Shown one piece after another: positions 42,701 through 57,700 of a stretch of DNA of 64,000 bases. The first letter of the stretch is position 1; each line of letters opens with the position of its first letter. The notes beneath the pieces are model-generated. The model made no database searches. It worked only from the letters and a program-made list of their open reading frames with translations, and was not told where the DNA came from. Source of the DNA: Girardinichthys multiradiatus (Eukaryota; Chordata; Actinopteri; Cyprinodontiformes; Goodeidae); contig NC_061804.1 in assembly GCF_021462225.1 (NCBI RefSeq), positions 652,501 to 716,500 of the forward strand, in the 5' to 3' direction. The position numbers and the translations under genes are program-made.

Positions 42701-45700
42701 GGTGGAGGGAATAAAAACTCAGGGTGATATGATCCTGTCATCTGTCCCCGTTAGCAGACGGGCAGCTGAACTTAGAACCTGATGAAGAGAGGCTGGTCCA
42801 TCCAACCATACCGGGGTTTGCAGTGGTCCAGTCTAGAAGTAATAAAAGCTTGAAAAATCCTCTGAAGGACATCATCGGGAAGAAAATCTTTCACATTACT
42901 AATAAGCCTCAGATAATAAAAGCTAGAATGGAATACTGCACTGACCTGATTATTGAACTTAAAATCTGAGTCAGGGATCAACCCAAGGTTCCTAACAGGC
43001 AGAAGAGTCCAGTGACCCAACAGCACTGCTGATTGAGTGGAATGACATTATATTTCTGGAAAACGGACCGCAGGCGGAACAGGGATAATGAGAATAAAAT
43101 AGGATCCAATACGGAGCTTTGAGGTACCCCATGTGTAAGAGGAGCAACGGAAGCTGAAAACTGTCCCAAATGGACAAAGGAACTTCTATTGATAAATATG
43201 ACCTAAACCATTCTACAGATGTGCCTTTAACACCAACAGACAGCTCCAGCCTCGATAGGAAAATGTCATGATCATCAGTAAGATCAAGCAGAATTAAAAC
43301 TGCAGAATCAGCAGTTAAAAGTAGATCGTTACACACCTTGAGAAGAGCAGTTTCAGGTCTGGGACAAGACCTAAAACCAGACTGAAACTTCTAATGAAGA
43401 TCATGAAGCTGCAGGTGCTCTTGTAGCTGAATCAAAACCACCTTCTCTAAAGGTTTAGAAAGAAAGGGCAACTTAGAAATCAACCTAAAGGTTGAAATAA
43501 TTGCTGTCACAGTGCAACGAATTGTCCTGACCCACAGGCAGAATCAGACCAAGACTAAGTATGTTCCACAATTAAAATGATTTATTTACAAAAATACTTT
43601 ATTTATTGAGTGACTGGCTTCAGCAATCTGGTATCAGTGACATCTGGAGGAGAGACAACTAGACTGGAGCAGGTTACCTCAATGAGGAGGATCTTAAAAT
43701 GATTGAATGAGCAAGATGTTTGTGGGAGGAATATGATGGCGTTCTGTGAAGGTGGGTTTGTTCTTGTGGAAGTTTCTGTTTTGATAACGCAGGTGGCAAA
43801 TACAGGCAGAAACTGAACAGAAACTGTCGGAGGGCGGCAGGGAACTGCTGAAGGTACAACTGGAGTTCATCATGAATTTCCAAAAATGAAGTGAAGTCAC
43901 CAACTCGAAGCCACGTCTTGGTCGGGAACATAAAATCCAACTCAGACTTAAAAAAGTCATTTACAATCAGTCTTGTTATCCACAGATATAGGATGAGCTG
44001 AGTTTATGATCACCTCCTCCTTGGCTGTGGACAAGGCCTGAGTCAGTGTTTGGAGGTTGGTGAGCTCCATGTCATGCTGGGTCCACCACTGCTCTAGGAA
44101 CCACAGGCAGGATCCAGTATATGGAAGAAAAACAGCACCCAGTAGGTCAGGATCCCCTCCAGATGACCTCCAGACAGCCTTAATCCAGACTATAACACCG
44201 CCTTGCTCTCCCCGTCTCCATGGAGGACTTGCTCAGAGGAACGCAGACGGGTGTGCGATGCAGGTAAGCTGGTAGATCAGTAAGGAAAGGTGGAGAGTTG
44301 GAGGCATGGTTCTTGGATTTCCACCTGAAAAGAGGCTCATGGTGATGTCCAAAGTCTGAAAGGGCCTGGTGATGATGAACCAGGGGAGCAGACACATCAT
44401 GCCAGCTGATAAAAAACGCTAAAATGTACAATAGTAGTAAACTAAAAAACCCAACAGAAAGCCTGACACACGGTGACCTGGACATGCCGGCGTGTTTATG
44501 AGGAAGGAGGCGGCGAGCGACGTTTCATAAAGGCTCGTTCTGCCCTGTTTCTGCTGCAGAGGACGCTCAGGTGGAGGCTGTCCTGCCGGACACCACGTCT
44601 TAATGTTTCATGTGAAGCAGCTGAGCTCAGAGGAACCACTGATTTCTCCTCAGTCTGTCCCTGTTTCCATCAGCAGATCCTTCATGGAGTTTAGATCCAT
44701 CAGAACAAAATAAAAGTGCTTGAGACTACTGATGGATCATTTCAGTAAAACAATGAGGGAAAAATGTATCTTTCCACGATGCTTCATGTCTCCTTTTTAA
44801 CAAGTGGAAAGAAAAACTTTAAACATTTTAAACGATCTGCAACCAGAGACTCTAATATACTCTGGGAGGATTTCCTGGTTCTGACCAGAAGCTGGACTTC
44901 AGCTGAGCAGCTGATAGAGATGCAGTGATGAAGGAAACAGTCCAGTCTGATCTCGATGGTTTCCATCAGCTGATTCAGCGGCTCGCGTGTCGGAGCTTTA
45001 TTAATTATTCACAGCTTCTTCAGTTTCATCTCTTCCTGTTCAGCAGTTTTGACCCGATCGATGGCGGCGGATCCTCCTGCACACTTTGTACCATCATCAG
45101 ATAAACAATATGATCAGCCTGTGAGGAGCTAAGAGCCGCGGCTGCAGGAGGAGACCTGTCACCCTTTATCGAATAGAACCGAGTCAGATCAGAATAAAAA
45201 CCTGAACCAGGAACTTCTAAAACTATCGACCAGCCCTTCAATGGAGGCCGTTTAAATGACAGAACCTTTTCTTTGGGTTTGGTTCTGACTAATGTAATTC
45301 AGCCTGGAATCATTTACCCTGAATCTCATTTACAGAGAAATGTTTAATTTAATCATATTTACATAAAAGTCTTCCTTTCAGGAAGGAACAGAGTTAAAGT
45401 TATAAATAGATTCACTTTTAGTTTTTGAAACAAACTGATTTGTATTTCCTTTTTTAATAAATATTTAAAACCTAAACTGATCAGCTTACAGTACATCTTC
45501 ATAGTTGTCACCAGGCCTGCTCTACCTGAACAATAAACGTAAATATAAAATGTTCCCATTTTTTCTCCAGATTAACATTTCTAACATGTTTAATGAGACC
45601 AAGCTTCAATATTCGCAGGATTTAAACTGAACCAATAAGATGCATCACATCCTGTCAGAAACAGGAAGTGGAAACATTTCAGTGATGAACTTTCCAAATA

Positions 45701-48700
45701 AAAGCCAAGAATGAAACAGTCTGTCATAGATGTTAGGAGACCGTCTGTTAAGATGATGTCACCTTCTCTGCCTTCTGTTGTCCAAGATGATCTGAGATCT
45801 TCTGGGACCGATGAGACGGAAGGAGGGGAAATATTAACCCCTGCTGCAGTTATTACATATTTCATATGTCAGTTTTTCACTCTGATCATGTTATAGAGGA
45901 ATAACCACTGTGATATCATGCAGCAGTGAAGCTACTTGAAGGCTACATGGCGCCGAAAGCTACCAGACAGATGAAAAGCATGAAGCTGACCTGAAATGTG
46001 AAAAACACAGCAGGATTTATCAGGACTGGGTCTGTGATTCTGGCCAGACTGGACCTTTAAACAGTTTGGATCTTCACTGAGATCAACTTCATGCAGCTCA
46101 ACATCTGCTGCTCTAATAAAACAGTGAGCATCCAGTCATTCTGTGAGTTCACAGCTTCATAAAGCCCCCAGTAGATCAGGTCCACCTCTGAGCCCAGGTC
46201 AGCCTGCGTCCTGCTGCATCTTCCACCCTGTCGCTTCTACTGCTCCACTGTTCACATCCCCCCTGGAGAAATGAGTCCTTATATAGTTTTTGTCTGAAAA
46301 ATTTTGATCAAGGTTTCAGTCAACAACAATAACACTGACTACAGGAGGAGGAGAAGCTGAATTCAGATGGGGCTAGGTCTCTCAGCATCAGCTGCCCAGA
46401 TAGTTGGAAGGTTATGATCCCCGACTCATCATTTAAACTTAATTTTGTTAATAATTTCTGTTGCTTGACTTTACAATGAAAATAAATTTCATACAAGCTG
46501 TTATTGATTGTTAACAGATCAGTAAGTAAACTAGGACCTTCCCTCCTGAATCTAGCAGTTTCTGGATCAGTTCTCCACCTGCTCTGCTGACAGGAACATG
46601 ATTTAATCCTAACTCCCTGTTTTTTACTGAGCTTCTAAAACATACAGGGACCTCCACACCATTGAGTTTTTTATCCAAGTTATTAATGGTGTTAATTGTA
46701 GCTCAACTTTCTACGTCTAACGTTAGAAACCATACAACAAATTGTGTTAAAGTAGGAGTTATCCAATTAAAACAATGGAAGAAGGTGGTGGAGCTGCAGT
46801 GATTGGTGGCTTTAACTTGAAGGGTGTCGACCAAACACTGCTCAGAGCCTCGTCCAACCGTGGGCCGACTCTGCTCATATGGATCCCCTGACTGGATGAA
46901 CACTGTTCTGATGAGTCAGCACTGACCGACCAACCAAGGATCAAAGTAACCTTCATCTGCAGGACTGAAACTGCAGAGACTGAGGGGGACATGAAGAAGA
47001 GGAGAATTGAATTTCCTGCTTCTTCCATATGATGACCTCTTGTTCTGGCTCTCTGAAGATCAATGTGTGATCTGATTGCAGCAGAACAAATAGATGAACT
47101 CTCTGAACTCAGATGGACGGCATATTGGACAGATCTGATTGGACAAAACAAACTCAACTTATCGTCTTCTGTTTTTAATCTTGGTTCAAAATGTTTAAAT
47201 GAGAGTTTGACTTTAAGTAAAACAAATAAAATAGGTAACCTAATTCAATTCCAGCAACCCGCCAGATGGACAACTTTTCAGTGATTTAAACACTAAGCGA
47301 TCAAAATAAACTTGATAAGAATGTGAGATTTAGGTGTTTTCCACCAATCAGTGCCTCTCCAAGGTCAGAACAACTTGTCCCAAACTGTTTTTATCATCTG
47401 AGAAATATGTCCAAACTAAGATTGGTCTGAAAACAGGAACCTTAGGTTGTCTCCTATGCTTCTATTTCTTGTTGTCTAGAATATTGTAACACACTGTTCA
47501 CATGTATCAAGAGATCTCCTTGTTGCTGGTTACCCGAGGATTATTAGTTATCTGTTTAATTACTAGTTACCTGTACAGGTCACTGGTTACCTGTTTATCA
47601 TTGGTGTGATTATGAATATGAATCCTTGAGAACCAAGGATTATCTTGAGGAATCTGGAAATGAAGTTAAGTTAGTCTTGGAACTAACTTAGGCAATAATC
47701 AGCAAACGTTTAGACAACCATTCACAATGCAAGATCAGATAAAATATTATTTTAATAAAATAATGTTTTAAATACTGATCTACTGAATAAAACCAACCTC
47801 CAGATGACTAATTCTCAGTGTTTAATTAGCTGCCTTTATTTATTAAAATAATATTTAAAGAAATATTATTAGGGACATTAAAATAATATTTAATGAAATA
47901 TTATTTTAAATAAGAACCAAACCTTTCTGGATAATTGGGTCTTAATGGTGTTTAATTAGTTATCACGTTTAGTAAAATAATATTTAGTGAAATATTATTT
48001 CCTAGACTGGAAACTAACAATGTTCCAGGGTAAATGATCTTCAGCTGACTCATAAAGTGGGAGAGCACGTGTTGTTAGCCGTTAGCGGTTGGAGCTAACA
48101 AAAAAAAACTTATAGTTGTTACCAGAATCAAACACATACCTTTAAAATACCACTAATAAAAAGGGTTGAAATGCATAAGCGTGGATGGCGCGTTATGACT
48201 GGTCTTCTGTGGTTAAAAACCACCCTTCTTCTCTGCCCAGACACCACCTCTTACGTGAACCATGCTGAGGAGAAGTTGTCCTGGGCGTTGAGGAAAACAT
48301 CCACATGTGGGTAAACAAAGGGTTAACTTACAGCTAACCTCTGTAGCTGTGGGTGGGGCACCCCGTTCTGCCGGCCCGGCTGAACCGTATGACAAAGGCA
48401 CGTTCAGCTCCTTGAGTGGCCCAATATGGCGGGGTAGCTCTCGCTACCTGGACGTGCACGCAGGAAGGGGTCCCGGCCTCCTTTTCCAGGCCGTGGGGGA
48501 AATCTGATTCGATTAGGGCTGCTTCTGGAGGTTTTAGAAGAAAAGCCAAGTCAAGCTTGTCTCATTACACCCTTTATATGAATGAATGCCGGATACTGGA
48601 ACAGCAAGTCATTACTTGACTTCGTTGCATGTGATTGTAGTCACTCTGGATCCAACTTTGAAGAGTTATGTCTGCTTGCCAGCAAGGAGACATTAGCTGT

Positions 48701-51700
48701 GTCTCCTTCCAGCTCTGCTGGGGACCTGCGTGGAAGAGGTCCCTCTGTTCCTGGGCGAACTTGGAGTAGGTTACTGTGATTTGCTTTGAAAATTCCAGAA
48801 AAGATTAAGCTGGCCTTTAAATGTGTTGGGTTACCAGCTGGTTACCTCTTCATAATCTGTACGTTTTATGCTTTGTCTTTGTGAAGCACGTTGTGATTTT
48901 AATTGTGAAACGGATTTTAGAAATAAATTGACTTACTTCCATAAATATGGACGACGGGCTTTCCCATTAATGCTGCATAACCTCTCATTTAAAAGTGGGT
49001 AAAGTACATCACTGCAGAGTGAAGGTTTAAACTGGCCAAGACAGGTGATGTAGTGAAAGACTTCATTTTAAAAGCAAATCTGCCTCTATTCCATTTCCAG
49101 AATTCCAGAATCTCTGGTTTGCAAACATGTTAGCTTTATGCATTTCCTCTGCACTGCTTCATTTTACTACATAATTAGTATGTGTACTATAATATTGTAA
49201 ATACATGTTTTACTTTGTACACTGAAGTCAGTCGTTCATTTTCACATGATTAGAGGATCAGAAGTTGTTGGCTGTGAAGGTGGTTTGAATGAATCTGATA
49301 AAATACTTGGCATCACCCTGATGTTCTAGCCAGGTATTACCTGTAGGTACAATCACTACCTGTAGGGGGCGTTGACAGTGACTGTTGTGTCTTCAAAGGG
49401 CAGGGCATTTGATGATGTGGAAGCTTAAAGCTTCATTTGGTAGATTAAAAGTCTCACTATTGTTTTTTACTATATGCAAAATGAATTCTGTGTAGATTGT
49501 TCTGGGCATAAGGGAAAAGTCACTCTGAGCAGCATGCAAGGCCTGTCTGGGAACAAGGTAGATAAGGAAACGTTTTTGGCGTGAGGAAAGACTGATGGTC
49601 TTGTTATTGTAGAAGCGAACCTGTAGGCTGGATGGAAACAGTTCAGCTGGAAAGAATTCTGATATTTTGAATTCTGCCAGGTTGCTTTGACATTAGTTCA
49701 CCAGTCCAGTTTAGCTCAGGAATGAGGAGTTGACCAGAGTGATGAGATTGTTATGGTATAAGTGTCACGTAGACCAGTTTGATTTCCTGCAGATGTTTGC
49801 TGGTCTTGTATTCCAGGAGCTGACCTTGAGAATCAATGTTGTGAGTTTCGTAAGTTTTACGTAAGTGAAAGGGTACATCTGATTGGTCAAAAAGTCTTAC
49901 ATACACAACAATGATATGACTGTTGTATATATATCTTGACTCATGTAAGGGATTTTGGGATTCTTTGGGATTTTGTATGAAGATGTATTCAGAGATGTGT
50001 CCTGAATAATAGGTCCACCTATTTGAGAGGAAACCAGTTGTCTCTTCATCATTTTTAAATTAGTAAACTTTCTTCTTCCACAATGACAGCCTTTTTGTAT
50101 CCCTGCAGACAACATCTGGACAGACCAGAACCTCCTCCTGGATCCAGATCTTCCCTCTGGCTGGAGAACAATCAAAGACTCCACTGGGACCTATTACTGG
50201 CACGTTCCCACTGGTACAACCCAATGGCAGCATCCCTGTCTTACTGGGAAGCCAAAGCCTCTTGAAACACAAGTGAGACACAATTGATTTAGTTCAGGTA
50301 GCTTTCCCAGTTTCACCAGTTTGGCTCAGCCTGCTCTTCTTCTGTGGTGTTTCAGCAGGAAGAGGCCGAAGAGCAGAGCTCCAGCAAAGAGACAGAAGGA
50401 GCCACTGAGGAATGGTAACTCAGTATGAATGTTTTCCCAGGTAGTAAAATACCTTCTGTACTCTAGAGGTGATCCTCAGGACGATGTGTTCGGTAACGAG
50501 TTAGTCACGAAACATGACCACCTGACTAACTGGGAGTAGGTCAGCCTTTTAGCTGATCCGTGTCCACATGGTCTTACATGGACATCTGAATGTCTCTAGT
50601 TCTGTCAGCAGCAGATATTTGAAGTTCTGGTAGTTAGGAGGAGGAGCCTCTGTGGCTTCAACTTGTTTCTCCAGAACATCTCAGAGATAATCGATTAGAT
50701 CAACACCTGGAGAATTGGGAAGTCAACACCTCCGCCTGGTTGTGCTCCTGAACCCATTTAGGAAGTATTTCTGCAGCGTGGCAGGAATTATCATGCTGTT
50801 GAAAGAGGTCACTGTTCAGATTTGATCAGCAACAGTCTTCACGTGTTAGTGTAGCATCTACTTGAATGTTGGACCCACAGATTCCCAGCAGAACCTTCTC
50901 CCCATGATTAATGATCTGTGTCTTTACCTGCTTAGAGGCTCATCCAAGCTTGGTCCTGGTAAAAGATGCACACGGGGGTCCAGTTCTGATACTCTGCTGC
51001 AATAAGATATAAGAATGTATATAAATAATCAATCTCATGGTCTAAATTATGAATCTGTCTGAAGGATCAGTTTTTTCCTCCTAACTGAAGGATCTTTATC
51101 ATTATTTTTAATTTTTTTAACCGTGTCCTGTCTGGCAGAGTAGCTCAGAATAGTTATCTGAGTGCCAAGAAAAAGCACAACAGATTTACTTTCACAAGTG
51201 GAGCATTGCAGCTAACACTTTAAAGCTCTGCTTGATATTTATATAAAGAAATTTCATTAGAAACTGCTTTTGGATTATTTCAATTGTTATGGACACGGAG
51301 ACAGAACGAAAAGGAAAAAATAAGAAGCACAAAAAAGAGAGAGGTGGGGCAAAAAGGAAAAGGGGAGAGAAGGAGAAAAGAATGAAAGAAAGAAAGAAGG
51401 ATGAAGAGATTACTGCTTGCTTCTACACCTGCAGAAACATACATGTTACCAGCTTTTTTTACCCAAAAAGTGCACGGTACTTAGACATCCAAAGGCCCCC
51501 CAGAGCACAGGAACCCCAGGAGAACCATCACCGGGACTACCATAACCACCCCAGAGAAGAGCAGGGGAGAGCTCCAGGGGAACCACCCAGCAGCCACAGT
51601 GTAAAAGCCCCAGGGAGCTTCAGCGACGAGCCCACATGCCCGCCGGCAGTCGACTATGCCTGGGGCAGATCCAGCCATGGACCCAGAGACCCAAGACCCC

Positions 51701-54700
51701 GGGATACATCACTCTCCAAGCAGAGGCCCAACAGAGCCCAGGGTCCAGGCCCCGGCAAGCAGCCACCAGGAGTGAGACGGCACACACCAAAGCAACCAGT
51801 CCCAGATACCGAAAACCACAAGTACACCAGCAGGCAGAGAAACCAACCAAAACTGATCCAGGAGAGGGAGCAGTCCAAGACCTAACCTGACACAAAAAAC
51901 AGGCACACACAGTCACAATCACACATTCCCACCCTCATGTGTACACATAAAACACTTACACCCATGCACCCAATGTAAAGACAAACAACAATGGACGTCG
52001 TATACTCACTCACACTCCCCATACATACTCTGTACTCCCAGGTCCAGGTGCCGATACCCCATAGGGGCAACCAGCCCCCGGACCCAGAAGGTGGTCTCTT
52101 TCCCTCAGGGGATGGAGACAGGGAGACCACCCCAGCACCAGCCCAGACTAGTGCCAGAACCACCCAAACCCAACTGACCCTGGCCCAGAACCCAACCCCA
52201 GCCCTGACCCCAGTCCCCAACGACCCCCATCCCCATTCGGAGAGGGTGCCATGTACAAAAGAGGGGTCCAAACTAGCCCGCCAACCAGAGCCGCCACAGG
52301 ATGAAACAGTCCCAATCCCCCATTGAATTTTGATCTCAACCCCATAAGCCCCCCACCCCCCATGAACCCCATCATAAATTTTCCTACAGGGGCACAACCC
52401 CACAGGTGAGCTCCATCCCCAAAAAGCAGATGAAGCCACACCCACACAGCGCAAGCTCCACATACTGCTCTGCTCCAACGCCACCCCAGCCCCCACCCAC
52501 AGGCACAACAGGGCAGATACCACCAAGCAACATGCCCACAATGGAACCGCCACTGCAATGATGGCCCAGGGAGAAATATTGTCCAGCTCAGTTCTACCAT
52601 CACTGCTCAGCCGATTCAAATGCCAGTGACCCCACATCCAAGAACAGGGCACAACCCCAACCCCACTCCACATGCTGCAGCCCCTCCATGCCCCCCGCTA
52701 GCTTGCCACCCCGATCCCCCCCGACACGATAGCCAGCAGAGCAGCACACTGTCAAGCTCGCCCAACCATTTGGCCCGCGCCAGCAGCCCCGGCCCCGCCA
52801 GTGCATGAGAGGGTAACATGCACCAGCCGGGTAACCGGGCCGGGCAGGCCAACCACTCCAGGCCAAGCACAACCCGGACAAGTGTAGGGAGGCAAGGAGA
52901 TTCTGTATGTGTCATAAACTGAGGATATGCATGTCTTTGGTTCTAATTTGCTGGGTTTAGGTGTTGCTTACTGTCATTATGGGAGTTCCACTCACTGTTT
53001 ATTCCTTAGTTGTTCTTCGTCCAGTTATTTCTCTATTTATTTCGCTTCAGCTGACTGGCTCCAGATCCCCCATTTCATCCCTTTCTGGTTCTATTTCTTC
53101 CTTGGAAACATCATTTTGTACCCATGTGCTTAAATCATAGAATATCAGTGAATTTTCACTTTCATTAATTATGGAAATCCCTTTTCGGAGGTAAGAATTA
53201 ACAAAATTTAAAGAGATCAAATTCAATATGACATAAAAATGCCAAAGGGAAATTAAAGTCTGAAATATTTCTCACTGAAAGTCATTCTAGATGGTGATGC
53301 TGTGGGCCGGAAGAATCTCCTGTAGACGTCTGTGTTGCAGCAGATCTTTAGAAGCTTCTGACTGAAAACAGCCAGTCTGATGAAGGATTTCCAAGGTTCA
53401 CTAAAGTCTTCCTCGTATTATGAAAAATAAAATTAAAATCAATATTTTTATATAATTATTAATAATTTGTATTTTCTAATCTATTTTCCGATTCAGCTTA
53501 TCTCAACGGCGCCAGTTCACAGCAGGTTTCGTCTGAAGGCGGGACAAACAGGTCCCATTTATAGGCAGAGATGTACCAATGTCAACTCAGCCACATACAT
53601 TCATAAATACATTGCAGTTAGGTTCAGTTTATGCAGCATATTGGTAATAAAAAGGCAGGGATGAATAGAAATTATCAGCATTTCTAGATATCTTCTAATC
53701 TCACATGTAATTTTATTGAATTGTGTTTATTTGTTGAAATGTTTTATTACAGTATTTCCATTGATCGTGGTTCCCGCTGAGGCCAGTTGATTCTTTTAGT
53801 TTTACTTCCTGCTGGTAGGAGGTATATGACCTGATTTTGGAAGATTAGTTGCCAAAGTGAGTAGGAACTGGGCTCTGGTGCTTATGAGCTGAGTGACAGT
53901 TCGTATGGGTTGTCCCATGGTGAAAACCACCGCTTGAAATGACTGAAACTGCAAAGGTATGAAATAGCTAAGGTCCAGAAGGATCAGCCTCCTAACTGTT
54001 TGTTGACATTTCTAAATTATAATCCAAAATGTTCTGACAAAGTGATGATTTCCTCAGTAAAATGTTCGAAAAGTCCACCTCCATGTAAACCAGCAGTTTT
54101 ATGGGGACTGGGGACTTTACTGTTCAGTGGTTATTATTAATTCAGATTTTTCTCTCAGGTCCTCATGGCGGGATGATTATCTCACCAACCATGACCCCAA
54201 CTCAAAGGTAAGATAAAAACAGAAACTTTCAGCCTTTAAACAGTAACTACATTTCTTCTCTATCAAGTTCTGTCCATTTATTCCAATAAACTAACAATAA
54301 TATTAAAGTGATGACAAAAACAAGTACGTTTAGATCCTCTTCTGCATCAGGATTTAATCTGATAGTCTAATCTGCTCTAATCTCTCTCTCTGCCTGTTTG
54401 TGTCTCTCTTCCACAGTTTTGTGGAGCTGTAATCTGATTTAATCTGTTTTCTCTTCAGTGTTTCTCCGTTCGCTCTCTCGGCTGGCTGCAGGTGGAGGAG
54501 GAGGACCTGTCTCCTGGTCGGAGCAGCTTAGCTGTCAGTAATGTCATCCAGCAGTTGTCTCACTGCGGCAGTACCGAGCAGAGAGACAGGTCGGGGGCCT
54601 GGGGGGAGGTGAGAGACCAGTGCTACTTCCATATGTGGTACTAAATCGGATGTTATGATGGGGTCATAATATTGCCACCTGAGACGCTGGCATCCATTAT

Positions 54701-57700
54701 TACTTCTGTTAACAGTGTCCTGCTGTGTCTACATTCTCCATGCGGGTCGCTTCTGAACCGTCGAAGTCTGACGCCGGTCGCATTTAATTAGTAGTTTGAA
54801 CGACGAGCATCAAGACCTGCAGTGTGAATGTAATCAACGTTTCAGTGCAAAGAGACCTGTTCTGCTGGCTTAACATAATGTTTTACTCAATCAGTTTGCT
54901 GTAAAGCGCCTCCATGGTCAAAATGGTGAAAGATGAAATTTATTCATGGAACTGGTGGCCTTTGGTCTGCTGACCTATTCTAGTCGGAAGCCACAAGGGG
55001 GCTAATAAATGAATGTCACATTTAATAAACAGGAGGGCATGGACAGAAGCTAAAAGAGTTTATGACACTAAAATAGAGTTTGTCATTACATGTGCAGGGT
55101 CAGGAGATGATGCTGGTTCTGAAGAAAGACACCCTGACCTTGTTGGACCCATTAGACCACACCCCCCTCCACTGTCAGCCAATCATCAACATCCGTGTGT
55201 GGGGGGTGGGCTGCAACAATGGCAGGTGAGTAAATCAGAGATGGTGACTCAGGTTTCATACTCGAGTTCCACTAAATTGACAAAGACTTGAGAAATGACT
55301 TGATCCATGACTTGAAACATAATGTTAGCTAGGACTAAACCATATAATGGTTGTGGTCAGCTGGCAGGACAAGTCAGCACAAAAATGTGCTAGTGTGAGA
55401 GGGGAACTGACCCGACCCAACCCAACCCAACCTCAGACGCAAGTTGTTTCCCGTCAGGTATCCCTCTATTTTCCTTTTGTAGGAGTCCTTGGCTTGTTTG
55501 ATGTCCCTCCTTAGGTCAGCTCTGGCAGTACTGTAAAGGGCTTTGTTCCCCATCCTGAAGGCAGAGTTTCGAGCTCTGATCAGTGTCAGGACCTTATTTG
55601 TCATCCAGGACTTCCTGTTTGGAAAGACCTAGATGCGTCTGACATCGGTGATGTTATCCACACAGCACCTGATGTAGAAGAGGACAGACTCGGTGTGTGT
55701 ATCCAGGTCCTGTTCTTCAAAAATGTTCCACTCTGTGCATGCAAAACAGTCTTGCAGCTGGGTGAGAGCACTTTCAGGCAAGGCTTTGATGGTCCTTGTG
55801 GCTGGTATTATTTGCATTCAGAGGCTAGGAAGAGGAGCAGAGAGAGGTATTGGAGGATTGTCCAAGGTGGGGGAGCAGGGTTGCCCTGTATGGATGTTTT
55901 ATGTTAGAGTTCACATGATCCAGTATGTTTTCTCCCCTGGTTACAAATTTAACATGCTGGTGGAATTTGGGGAAGACAGTCTTGAGTTGTGCTTTATTAA
56001 AGTCCCCAGCGATTATGTGCACACCGCCCAGATGAGCCCTTTGTTGTTTTGAGACCATGAGCTGGAGCTGGCCGAGTGCCGTGCTAACGTTAGTGCCGGG
56101 AGTTGTGTAAACAGTGGTCACAATGTTTACATAACTCCCTTGGCAGGGGAAGGGTCGGCACTGGACAGTCATTGCCTCTAGGTCTGGTGAGCAGTAGCTG
56201 TCTATTACTCTGCTGTCTGACCACCAGTCCTCAAGCACATAGACACAGAGTCCCCCTCCTACGCTTTTTAGTTCAGTCATGGAGGTGAATGGTGCAGCCT
56301 GCTAGCTCAACTGTAGCATTGGGGATGTGCTGGCGCAGCCAGGAGACAACACTCACAGATGAAATCATTGTAAACGATCTGTGATTGTAGCTCATCCATC
56401 TTGTTTGCAAGAGGCGTTTGTGAGAAAGATGGATGGTAGCGGAGGTCTGTGCGGTCGGTTTCTGAGCCGAGCTAGTTGGCCTGCTCGACATCTGTTCTTC
56501 AGTTTTCTCTCCCTATGCTGTCTCTGGCGCTTGCCAGGTCTGATAAGAATCCACGAGGTGCCCAGTGATCTGACTAAGATGTTGTGAGTCTGTGAGAAGG
56601 TGCCTGTAATGTCTGTTTTTACCTGAAATCCAATGTCTATCAGGTCTTGGCGGCTATATGTTGGGTTGCTGTGACATGGGTGCATCACGAAAAGAATAAA
56701 TACAAAAAGGTGCAAAAGTAGCTGGGACCTTAAGCTGTGTGCGCTGCCATCTTGGATTGAAGGAATTAATTAATGTTTATGTGTAAGCTCCGATGCAGAC
56801 ATGATCGTCTTGTTTGTTCTGTCACAATCTAGAGGTGTTTGACTTTTCTTTCTGTATTTTGATCATTTCCTTGTTAGGTTCTTACTCAGTTCATTTCTCT
56901 ATGTTCATTTTTGTTATTGTCTTCATATTAATTTATTCCTTTGTATTTATCTTCCTACTTTATTCTCATGTTCTTTGTACTTTGAGTTATGTCCTGTTAG
57001 ATATGTTCCCTGGATTTCCTCATATCTCTGCGGTAATTAGCCTCACAGCCTACCCTCGTCTGCTTACCCTCTATCTCAGCTGCTCCACATATACCCTGAT
57101 TGACACACCTGTATTCTATCATTATCTGCCTGTTCTCCACACAACAGTTTCATGCTCTGTTTTCTTCAACACGACATTGTAAGTTCTGTTTATTTTTTTA
57201 TTAAAGTTTCATTGCTTCACTGCTCTGCCTGCATTTGGGTTCTTCCTAAATATCATATGGATGGGTGAAACATTAATATTACCCATCCTTCCTCTTAGAA
57301 ATCAGTGCCAGAAACAAACGCCAGTATGCTGTATGTCCCCAGCTTCAGACTCGTGGTTTGAGACTCGAGAATGTATATTCACCTGCTGATATCATAATGA
57401 CCTGCAGCTGCTTGGACTGGGGTCGAGTCTCTGAAGGGAGTTGTTCCCAGTCTCTGTGTTAAGCTGAGCTGTACTCACCTCTGCTCCATTATTCCTGCAT
57501 GCTGAGAAGATAAAATCAAGCTCACCTTTCAGTTTTTTTGCACTCTAACAGTCTCGCTCTCTGTTTCTTTGCCACGCCCACCCTTACCTGTGCAGGGACA
57601 GGTAAACGCCTTTATACTCACATTGTTGCCGCACAGCTGAATGTCAGGGTCATTTTTGGACTTTATCCTCTGATCATCACCTGCTCCAGCTGATCAAGTT

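Noticed and set aside
51289..52673. Long open frames on both strands (198 and 263 codons)
   Set aside because: The sequence has strongly skewed composition with few stop codons, there are no recognisable domains, and it lies within apbb3 intron 3.
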